A DNA stretch of 64,000 bases from JANQIO01 sp043513815 (lineage in GTDB: Bacteria; Pseudomonadota; Gammaproteobacteria; Pseudomonadales; Halieaceae), in contig CP121313.1 in assembly GCA_043513815.1 (NCBI GenBank), positions 1,178,001 to 1,242,000 of the forward strand, given 5' to 3'. Below the pieces are notes generated by a model, which made no database searches, was not told the origin of the DNA, and saw nothing but the letters and a program-made list of their open reading frames with translations. Below are positions 1 to 6,700 of this stretch, piece by piece. Position 1 is the first letter of the stretch. Each line of letters begins with the position of its first letter. The position numbers and the translations under genes are program-made.

Positions 1-9
1 CAGGGCAGC

Positions 10-1626
10 ATGTACTACCGCTATTTCGGCCTGAAGGAAGAACCCTTCTCCATTGCCGTTAACCCCCGGTACCTGTTCATGAGCGCGCGCCACCGCGACG
101 CTTTGGCGCACCTTCTCTATGGCGTGGGTGCGGGCGGCGGGTTCATCCTGCTGACCGGGGAGGTTGGCACCGGCAAGACCACGATCAATCGTTGTCTGCT
201 GGAACAGCTCCCGGAAAATACCGATATCGCCATTATCCTCAACCCGGCGCTCAACGCCGATGAGCTGCTGGCTACCGCCTGTGATGAACTGGGCATTGAG
301 AATGAGCGTGGCGCCACCCTCAAGGACCTGACTGACCGGCTGCATGCCTTCCTGCTGGAGAACCACCGTCGGGGCCGCAACACGGTGCTGCTGATCGATG
401 AAGCCCAGCATCTGCAGTTCGAGGTGCTGGAGCAGATCCGCCTGCTCACCAACCTGGAAACCAATACCCGAAAGCTCCTGCAGATTATCCTGGTCGGTCA
501 GCCCGAGCTGACCGCCATGCTGGCCAAGCCGGAGCTGCGGCAGTTGAGCCAGCGCATTACCGCGCGCTATAACCTCAAGCCCCTGAACCTTGAAGAAACG
601 GATGCCTACATCCGTCACCGCCTGCAGGTGGCGGGGTTGCCCGCCAATCAGGTGTTGTTCCCGGCCCGGGTGGTGAACTCTATCTATCGCGCTACCCGCG
701 GCATTCCCCGGCTGATCAATGTGGTCTGCGACCGGGTGTTGCTCGGTAGCTACGGGCAAAACGAATCGCAGGTCAGCATGAAGATGCTACGCCAGGCGCT
801 CAGGGAAGTGATGGGCGATGAGCCGGTGCAGGGCCGGGGCGGCTGGCGTTGGGCACTGGCGGTGGCAGCATTTCTGGTGCTGGCGGCTATTCCCTCCTGG
901 TATCTGCTGGGGGATTGGTCGTCGGCCGGTTCTGCTCCGGCCGTGGCTGCCGCGCCGGCGGCTCCAGCCGTGGGTGTGGGCGTTGCGCCTGCACCTGACC
1001 CCGGCAGTACCGCCATTCCTGGCTTGCTGAAAACCCGCGAGGCCGCGATGGACGAACTCGCCCGCCATCTGGGCCTGGAGCCCGGCGTGGATGGTCTCTG
1101 TCCGGCGCTGGCTGAGCAAGGTTGGCGTTGCGAATCCCTGGAGGCCGCGAGCTGGGCTGAGCTGCTGGAGTTTGATCGCCCGGCGGTATTGACCCTGGTG
1201 TCACCGGCCCGGTTTGTGTACTACGCGGTGCTGGTGGCCGTAGAGGGTGACTATGGGATACTGCGCTCCCCCGCGGGCCAGCAGCGGGTACCGCTGTCGA
1301 TATTGGGACCCCAGTGGCGCGGGGACTTTGAGCTGCTGTGGCAGCCGCCGGGAGTCTACGCCGGCCCGGTCGGGCGCGGCGACGTCGGCCCCATGGTGGC
1401 GTGGTTGGCGCAGGCCTTTGCCAGCCTCGATGGCCAGTCCCAGCCGCTGACGGGAGAAGAATTCAATGCAGCCCTGGAGGCCCGCGTGCGGTTGTTCCAG
1501 CGGCAGTTCAAGCTGCGCGATGACGGCGTGGTCGGTCTGAAGACGCTGCTGAAGCTTAACGCCGTGCGCGGCGAGGAATTGTCGCTGCAGCGCAGCAGTG
1601 GGCTCGCCCAGATGGGTGAACGCTGA
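10..1626 (+). CDS. gspA: General secretion pathway ATPase GspA/ExeA, membrane anchored
   Basis: AAA ATPase that with GspB helps to insert or assemble the type II secretion secretin through the peptidoglycan. Seen: Walker A GEVGTGKTT at residues 50-58, Walker B LLIDEAQ at about 127-133, one membrane segment around 278-298, an Ala/Pro linker, then a C39-peptidase-like region (about 350-430) and a peptidoglycan-binding-type segment near 465-520. The 538 residues and this domain order match the ExeA family. The ATG is the first in frame; anything upstream is outside the window. Its stop overlaps the start of gspB by one base, so the two are translationally coupled. No other T2SS genes are visible here. 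Confidence 0.93.
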   Translation: MYYRYFGLKEEPFSIAVNPRYLFMSARHRDALAHLLYGVGAGGGFILLTGEVGTGKTTINRCLLEQLPENTDIAIILNPALNADELLATACDELGIENERGATLKDLTDRLHAFLLENHRRGRNTVLLIDEAQHLQFEVLEQIRLLTNLETNTRKLLQIILVGQPELTAMLAKPELRQLSQRITARYNLKPLNLEETDAYIRHRLQVAGLPANQVLFPARVVNSIYRATRGIPRLINVVCDRVLLGSYGQNESQVSMKMLRQALREVMGDEPVQGRGGWRWALAVAAFLVLAAIPSWYLLGDWSSAGSAPAVAAAPAAPAVGVGVAPAPDPGSTAIPGLLKTREAAMDELARHLGLEPGVDGLCPALAEQGWRCESLEAASWAELLEFDRPAVLTLVSPARFVYYAVLVAVEGDYGILRSPAGQQRVPLSILGPQWRGDFELLWQPPGVYAGPVGRGDVGPMVAWLAQAFASLDGQSQPLTGEEFNAALEARVRLFQRQFKLRDDGVVGLKTLLKLNAVRGEELSLQRSSGLAQMGER

Positions 1627-2609
1627 TGTCGCTGATACTTGACGCGCTCAATCGCTCCGAATCCGATCGTGACGGCGACGGCCAGGCACCGGGCCTGGGA
1701 TCAGTGCACGGGCGCGCAGATCACCCGCGACCGCTCTGGCAGCGCCTGGCCTGGCCCGGTTTGACCCTGCTGTTTGCGCTGATTGCTGGGCTGGCCTGGT
1801 GGGGCGGTGGGGTTGGGTCAGACGATAGCCCTGAGGGTGTTCGCTCCCCTGCTGCACCAGTGGATCTGGCGCCGGAGGTTGCCGTGCCACCCTTAACGTC
1901 AAGACCCGTTGCGCCCGATGCCGCGACACCGGAACAGGCCAGCGCCAGGCTGGCTGAAAACGATGGTGGCGCGGCGCGCCCGGCGCCCGGGTTTTCTGAT
2001 GATGTAGCGGCACTGTATTCACAGATGCAGGCGGCCGGCGTTAACCCTGATGAGCTGGTGGCGCCGGCCCCGCCGTCAGAGCAGACAGCGGTCCCGGTTG
2101 ATTGGTCGCCCGTGCCGTCCGATGCCACGGCGCAGATGGAGCGGATGGCTCGTATGGCGGAGCTGTCGAAAGCCGCCCGGGCAACAACGCCCACTCGCGC
2201 GCAGCCGCGGCCTGAACCAGCCCGCCCGTCGACGCGGAGCGAGCCTGCCAACAGTGAGCCTGCCGGCAGTGAGCCGGCCTACGATGTCGATGCCCTGGCC
2301 TTGGCGGCCGCGGCAGCGCTGGATGCCGGCCCCCGTCCCAGCGACCCGGTGGTTCAGCACGCAGCACCGTTCATTTCCGACCTGCGACAATCGCAGAAAG
2401 ACCAGATTCCCAGCATTTTTTATTCCCGGCACAACTGGTCTTCCAGCCCCGCTGAGCGCAGCGTGGTGCTCAATGGCGAACAGCGTCGAGAGGGGCAGCA
2501 GGTCAAGCCCGGCCTGCGGCTGGTGGAGATTCTCGAAACGTCCATTGTGCTTGATTTCAACGGCACCGAATTCCAGCTGCGTTCCCTGAACAGCTGGGTA
2601 AACCTCTAG
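1626..2609 (+). CDS. gspB: General secretion pathway protein GspB
   Basis: Partner of GspA in secretin assembly. Seen: cytoplasmic N terminus starting MSLILDALNRSE, which is the usual GspB opening, a single membrane segment at about 42-60, a long low-complexity Pro/Ala/Glu periplasmic linker (roughly 65-230), and a conserved C-terminal GspB domain with the LNGEQRREGQ and LRLVEILETSIVLDF segments (about 275-315). Length 327 is within family range. The ATG shares one base with the gspA stop codon. The linker is very rich in proline and acidic residues, as expected for a protein spanning the cell wall. Confidence 0.92.
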   Translation: MSLILDALNRSESDRDGDGQAPGLGSVHGRADHPRPLWQRLAWPGLTLLFALIAGLAWWGGGVGSDDSPEGVRSPAAPVDLAPEVAVPPLTSRPVAPDAATPEQASARLAENDGGAARPAPGFSDDVAALYSQMQAAGVNPDELVAPAPPSEQTAVPVDWSPVPSDATAQMERMARMAELSKAARATTPTRAQPRPEPARPSTRSEPANSEPAGSEPAYDVDALALAAAAALDAGPRPSDPVVQHAAPFISDLRQSQKDQIPSIFYSRHNWSSSPAERSVVLNGEQRREGQQVKPGLRLVEILETSIVLDFNGTEFQLRSLNSWVNL

Positions 2610-2745
2610 CTGCCCGATCTCGCCCATTCGGCGAATGGCGCCCGGCCAGCGGGGGATTTGGCAAGCCCGGGGCGTAGGTGCTAGAGTTTTCAGCAGTCTG
2701 CTGACAGCAATAATTGATACCAATAAAAACACTGGGGATTTCACT

Positions 2746-3075
2746 ATGAAGCTTATTACTGCGTTCTTTTTTCTGCTGGCCACCCATACAGCATTGGCAG
2801 AATGCGATCGACCTACGGCACCGCAGTTACCCGATGGCAGCTCCTCGGACCTGGAAACCATGGTCGCAGGCCAGAAGGCCGTTAAGGTCTATGTAGAAGA
2901 AACTGAAGCCTACCTCGACTGCCTCAACGAGGAAGGCGCCGCAGTAGCCGCAGAGGAAACGCCGGAACAGCAAATGGCGCGTATCGACCTTCACAATGAG
3001 GCGGTAGATGACATGGAGGCGGTGGCCGCCGCCTTCAACGAGGAAATCCGTGAGTACAAGGCCCAGGGCCAGTAG
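2746..3075 (+). CDS. Small secreted two-cysteine protein (paralogue of 52144-52446)
   Basis: 109 residues, no family recognised. Start chosen at the ATG preceded by a GGGGAT ribosome site because it gives a clean Sec signal peptide (MKLITAFFFLLATHTALA, cleavage before ECD). Mature part is acidic, helical in appearance, with two cysteines: one at the new N terminus (CDRP) and one about 39 residues later in EAYLDCLN. It shares the pattern P-x-(L/V)-P-x-G, E-x-M, A-V-x-x-Y-V-E, E-A-Y-x-x-C, H-N and F-N-E-E with the protein at 52144-52446, so the two are paralogues. A disulfide between the two cysteines is an inference. It stands alone between gspB and a convergent AraC gene. Confidence 0.8.
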   Translation: MKLITAFFFLLATHTALAECDRPTAPQLPDGSSSDLETMVAGQKAVKVYVEETEAYLDCLNEEGAAVAAEETPEQQMARIDLHNEAVDDMEAVAAAFNEEIREYKAQGQ

Positions 3076-3077
3076 GC

Positions 3078-4196
3078 CTACCGCCGAGCGTTAGCTCTTA
3101 GTCCCCGTCGCCAGGCGGCTGGACTCACACCCGTCAACTTCCTGAAAGCCCGTCCGAAATTGGCAGGGTCGCTATAGCCCAGCCTGTCTGACACATCCGC
3201 CACGCTCAGTGCTGCCTGTTGCAGAAGGGCGTCGGCGCAATTCAGCTGTGCATCTTCCAGCAGCGACCGGTACGTGGTGTGCTGCCGCTTCAGTCTACGG
3301 ATCAGGGTGCGAGGTGTGGTATGCAGTTCTGCGGCCAGGGTGTCCAGGCCGGGTGGTGGGTTGCTGGCACCGGCCCGCACCTGATCGAAGTGGCCGGTGA
3401 GAATGCCGCGTACCTGTTGAGCCGTGTTGGTGCCCGGGCTGAGGCGATTGATCACCTGCCGACACTTGGCGACATTGGTCCGGTAGCTGCTCTCGTCGTG
3501 CAGCGGTGAGGGCAGGTGGGTCCAGCTGGCGGGAAGCACCAGCGCGACTTCACTGGCGCCGAATTCACAGCGGGCCCCGTAGACCTGTTCCAGGGCTGCC
3601 GCGTAGCCTGGTGCCGGCCAGGGAAAGCGCAGGCTGACATAGTCGCCCACCGGGTGCCCGACGATGGTTTCCACCAGGGCTTCCAGTACGCGCAGGGTCG
3701 ACTCCGTGGTCAGGCGATGAAAGAGCGCGTCGCCGGTGCGGTCCGCCATACTGAAAACGGCCTGGCGGCCCCGGGTCTCGAGCTGCGCCTGCAGCGTGGT
3801 GATGCGCACGGCGTGGTATTCGGCCATGACCTGCAGCGCGGCGCCCAGCGTCGGTGCACTGAGAGCGGCGAAGCCCAGCGGGCCGTGCGTACCGATGTTG
3901 AGCTGCAGGCCCACCCTGGCGGCCCAGGCGGGTTCGGTGCTAGCGGCATCGATATTGCGCAGCAATCGCGCCATGGGTGCCAGGTCCACGTATTCCCGCT
4001 GCATCAGATCGGTCTCGCCAAGGCCGGTGCCTCGCAATACCTGATCTGCCGGCTGGCGGCTTATGCGCAGGTAGAGCAGGGCGTAGGCGGCGGAGACCAG
4101 TAATGGAAGCTCCATGGCATGAGTATGACGTACCGGGGCTTTTATGTCACTTAATGACCAGTAGATTGTCATTTCAAGCAATTCACTGCTGGACAT
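3078..4196 (-). CDS. AraC family transcriptional regulator next to alkB
   Basis: Transcription factor with an N-terminal arabinose-binding-like/OruR-type region (residues about 30-215) and a C-terminal double helix-turn-helix, ending in the AraC signature DVSDRLGYSDPANFGRAF. It is divergent from alkB (start-to-start 60 bases), so control of the alkane hydroxylase is the simplest inference. The start is uncertain: the ATG at 4196 gives 372 residues, but the internal ATG at 4115 (MELPLLVSA) gives 345, nearer to the usual size and leaving 141 bases for divergent promoters; neither has a strong ribosome site. Its stop lies two bases from that of the small secreted protein gene, so transcription is convergent there. 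Confidence 0.88.
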   Translation of the reverse strand: MSSSELLEMTIYWSLSDIKAPVRHTHAMELPLLVSAAYALLYLRISRQPADQVLRGTGLGETDLMQREYVDLAPMARLLRNIDAASTEPAWAARVGLQLNIGTHGPLGFAALSAPTLGAALQVMAEYHAVRITTLQAQLETRGRQAVFSMADRTGDALFHRLTTESTLRVLEALVETIVGHPVGDYVSLRFPWPAPGYAAALEQVYGARCEFGASEVALVLPASWTHLPSPLHDESSYRTNVAKCRQVINRLSPGTNTAQQVRGILTGHFDQVRAGASNPPPGLDTLAAELHTTPRTLIRRLKRQHTTYRSLLEDAQLNCADALLQQAALSVADVSDRLGYSDPANFGRAFRKLTGVSPAAWRRGLRANARR

Positions 4197-4256
4197 GATC
4201 GACCTAAGCTATTCTTCCTAGCATAAAAACATCGCACTCGACGGCAGGAGCCCGCA

Positions 4257-5459
4257 ATGACCACTTACACTCTGCAGCATCCCGAGAAGGGACTGATCAG
4301 CTACACTGACAGCAAACGTTACCTCTGGTTGAGCTCGGTATTCATGCCGATCTTCCCGATGCTGGGCATCCTGGCTTACTTTGCTACCGGCAGTGAGTGG
4401 GCCCTGGGGATTCCGTTGTTTTTCTCCTACGTCGTCATTCCGTTCCTCGATTGGGGCATCGGCAGTGATGAGAACAATCCCCCGGAAGAAATCGTTCCCC
4501 AGTTGGAAGAAGACCGCTACTACCGGGTGCTTACCTATATCACCGTGCCCATGCACTTTGTGGTGCTGATCGCCATCGCCTGGTTTGTCGGCACCCATGA
4601 TCTTTCGGTCTGGGCGCTGCTGGCCACCGCTATCACCGCGGGCAGTTATTCGGGTCTCGGTATCAATACCGCCCACGAGATGGGTCACAAGAAAACCGCG
4701 CTGGAGCGCTGGCTGGCCAAGATTGTGCTGGCGGTGCCGGCGTACGGCCATTTTTGCATCGAGCACAATCGCGGCCACCACACGGAGGTCGCGACGCCTG
4801 AGGACCCTGCCAGTTCGCGCATGGGGGAGTCCATTTACAAGTTCGCCCTGCGGGAGATCCCCGGCGCCTTCCGGCGCGGCTGGAACCAGGAGAAGGTCCG
4901 GCTCGAGCGGCAGGGCAAGTCGGTCTGGCACTGGAAGAACGACATCCTGCAGTCTTTCGCCATCAGTGCCGTGCTGCAGCTGGGGCTGATTTCCGCCTTC
5001 GGCTGGATCATGATTCCCTTCCTGGCGGTGCACAACGTGTGGGCCTGGTTCCAGCTCACCTCGGCCAACTACATCGAGCACTACGGTCTTTTGAGGGCCC
5101 GGGATGAGAATGGCCGCTACGAGCGCTGCCAACCGCATCACAGCTGGAATGCGAATTACATTTTCAGCAATATTGTGCTGTTTCACCTGGAGCGGCATTC
5201 AGATCATCACGCCAACCCGACGCGACGCTACCAGAGCCTGCGCAATTTCGACGATATCCCTGAACTGCCCAACGGCTACTACGGGATGTACATGATCGCC
5301 TACATGCCCTGGCTCTGGTTCAAGGTGATGGACAAGCGCGTGCTGTCCCTGCCGCACATCAATGGTGACCTCAGCAAGGTCAACATCGACCCGGACAAGC
5401 GCGATCAAATCTACGCGCGCTTTGGCGGCGGCCAGGTACCCACAGCGGTGGCCGCCTGA
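4257..5459 (+). CDS. alkB: Alkane 1-monooxygenase AlkB
   Basis: Membrane di-iron hydroxylase that oxidises the terminal carbon of n-alkanes with electrons from rubredoxin. Seen: several membrane segments (about 25-65, 92-130, 233-268), and the histidine clusters of the family: HEMGH at 140-144, EHNRGHH at 169-175, NYIEHYG around 275, and LERHSDHH at 311-318, together with the AlkB-type NYIEHYGL and WNANYIFSN stretches. Length 400 is typical. An AGGAG ribosome site precedes the ATG. The stop overlaps the rubredoxin start by one base, and an AraC-type regulator is divergent upstream. Alkane chain-length range cannot be read from the sequence. Confidence 0.96.
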   Translation: MTTYTLQHPEKGLISYTDSKRYLWLSSVFMPIFPMLGILAYFATGSEWALGIPLFFSYVVIPFLDWGIGSDENNPPEEIVPQLEEDRYYRVLTYITVPMHFVVLIAIAWFVGTHDLSVWALLATAITAGSYSGLGINTAHEMGHKKTALERWLAKIVLAVPAYGHFCIEHNRGHHTEVATPEDPASSRMGESIYKFALREIPGAFRRGWNQEKVRLERQGKSVWHWKNDILQSFAISAVLQLGLISAFGWIMIPFLAVHNVWAWFQLTSANYIEHYGLLRARDENGRYERCQPHHSWNANYIFSNIVLFHLERHSDHHANPTRRYQSLRNFDDIPELPNGYYGMYMIAYMPWLWFKVMDKRVLSLPHINGDLSKVNIDPDKRDQIYARFGGGQVPTAVAA

Positions 5460-5629
5460 TGGCGGTATACGAGTGCCCGGGTTGTCAGTACCGCTACGAT
5501 GAATCCCAGGGAGACGAGCACGAGGGCTATCCCCCTGCCACGCTGTTCGAGAACCTCCCGGAGGACTTCACCTGCCCCGACTGCGGGGTGCGCTACAAGG
5601 AAGACTTCGTTCGCCTCGAGCAGAGTTAG
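5459..5629 (+). CDS. Rubredoxin, electron donor to AlkB
   Basis: A 56-residue iron-sulfur protein that passes electrons from rubredoxin reductase to AlkB. Read directly: MAVYECPGCQYRYDE at the start, two CxxC knuckles (C6-P-G-C9 and C39-P-D-C42) for a single Fe(Cys)4 site, and the rubredoxin EDFTCPDCGV segment. The ATG shares one base (TGATG) with the alkB stop, so translation is coupled. The protein is a little short and has EGYPPATLFENLPEDF where most rubredoxins have a DGIxPGTxFxxLPxDW stretch, so the tryptophan is replaced by phenylalanine. No rubredoxin reductase gene is seen in the window. Confidence 0.95.
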   Translation: MAVYECPGCQYRYDESQGDEHEGYPPATLFENLPEDFTCPDCGVRYKEDFVRLEQS

Positions 5630-5635
5630 GAAAAT

Positions 5636-5735
5636 GGTAATTTGGGGTCAGAGTAAAAGGGCTTAAGCCCTTTTACTCTGACCCCAAATTACACAAATTA
5701 CACTCTGACCCCAAATTACCTGACCCCAAATTACC
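5636..5735. repeat. Perfect 54-bp palindrome plus repeated half-sites (REP-like)
   Basis: Positions 5638-5691 form a perfect inverted repeat centred between 5664 and 5665 (arms begin TAATTTGGGGTCAGAGTAAA). The arm motif then recurs in inverted orientation at 5702-5718 and, shortened, at 5721-5733; the outer GGTAATTTGGGGTCAG at 5636-5651 matches CTGACCCCAAATTACC at 5720-5735. Motifs of this TTTGGGGTCAGAGT kind are familiar to me as dispersed palindromes in gammaproteobacterial genomes, often near REP-associated tyrosine transposases; no transposase is present here. The hairpin would also end transcription of alkB-rubredoxin poorly or well depending on folding; no T tract follows. Confidence 0.85.
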
Positions 5736-5788
5736 TTTCCGCTCATAATGGTGGTCTGTCCCCCATTTTCCTGTTTTGTGAGGCTGCT

Positions 5789-6454
5789 ATGGACCTGTTT
5801 GATGTAATGCGAACCACCTTTGCGGCGCGTGAATATACCGATGACCCCTTGCCCGATGAGGTGCTCTACGAGTTGATCGAGTCAGCGCGCTTTGCTCCCA
5901 GCGGCGGCAATCGCCAGGCGGGCCGCATTATTGTGGTCAGGGATTCCGATACCAAGCACGCCCTGGCCGACATGACTGTGTCGCCAGCCAAACAGTACAC
6001 CGCCCAGGTGATGGCGGGGGAAACCCCGTTTAATGTGATCACACCCACCGCACTGAGCGACGAGCAGATCGCCGCCACCGAAGCCGCGCCGGCGTTGACC
6101 GAACACCTGCGTAACTCTCCGGTGCTGCTGGTCGTGTGCGCTGATCTCGGTGCCCTGGCCGCGATGGATAAGGACCTCGACCGCATAGGCATGGCCATCG
6201 GTGCCAGCATCTACCCGCTGGTGTGGAATATCCTGCTGGGCGCCCGAGCCCGTGGCTACGGCGGCACCTTCACCACATTGAGCCTGGTGGTTGAAGACCA
6301 GGTCAAGGCGCTGCTGGACATCCCCGAACAGTGGGCGGTGGCGACCCTCGTACCCCTGGGCAAGCCCGTCAAGCAGCTAACAAAGCTTAAACGCAAGCCG
6401 GTCGAAGACTTCGTGGTTCGCGAACGGTTCGGTGGGGACGTCTTTTCCAGGTAG
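5789..6454 (+). CDS. Nitroreductase family FMN-dependent oxidoreductase
   Basis: Flavoprotein of the nitroreductase fold; reduces nitro, quinone or related substrates with NAD(P)H, physiological substrate unknown. Seen: N-terminal MRTTFAAREYTDDPLP and the FMN-phosphate contact region SARFAPSGGNRQAGR (about 33-47), a mid-protein SIYPLVWNILLGARARGYG helix and a GYGG-T-F-T-T-L segment, then ATLVPLGKP near the C terminus. Length 221 is ordinary. A GAGG ribosome site lies six bases before the ATG. It is a single gene between the palindrome and a bidirectional hairpin; nothing in the neighbourhood names its substrate. Confidence 0.88.
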   Translation: MDLFDVMRTTFAAREYTDDPLPDEVLYELIESARFAPSGGNRQAGRIIVVRDSDTKHALADMTVSPAKQYTAQVMAGETPFNVITPTALSDEQIAATEAAPALTEHLRNSPVLLVVCADLGALAAMDKDLDRIGMAIGASIYPLVWNILLGARARGYGGTFTTLSLVVEDQVKALLDIPEQWAVATLVPLGKPVKQLTKLKRKPVEDFVVRERFGGDVFSR

Positions 6455-6640
6455 CAGTTTTTCGTTCGTCTATGTAGTGCCGAACCTTCGGGGTCAGGAG
6501 CCTTATGGCTATAGCGCCTGTGGTGCGAACCGCAGTGATGGTCGAAAGAGGGCTTGGCCCGCCCATGCCAACGCCAGTGAAGTGCCAGGAATTGGCCTGT
6601 CCCAATCTTCCACGACTGCACCTTTAGGCTAATGTCGCGT

Positions 6641-6677
6641 CCAAAAAAAACCCGCATCGTTGACCGATGCGGGTTTT
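6641..6677 (-). terminator. Rho-independent terminator of the TonB receptor gene
   Basis: CCCGCATCG at 6651-6659 pairs with CGATGCGGG at 6665-6673, with a 5-base loop, extended by A/T pairs. On the minus strand the stem is followed by eight T residues (A run at 6643-6650), a classic terminator for the gene ending at 6701. On the plus strand four T residues follow, so it may also stop readthrough from the nitroreductase. The remaining 6455-6640 stretch shows no gene that I can support. Confidence 0.85.
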
Positions 6678-6700
6678 GTGGTTTTGGACGTAGGGGCAGT

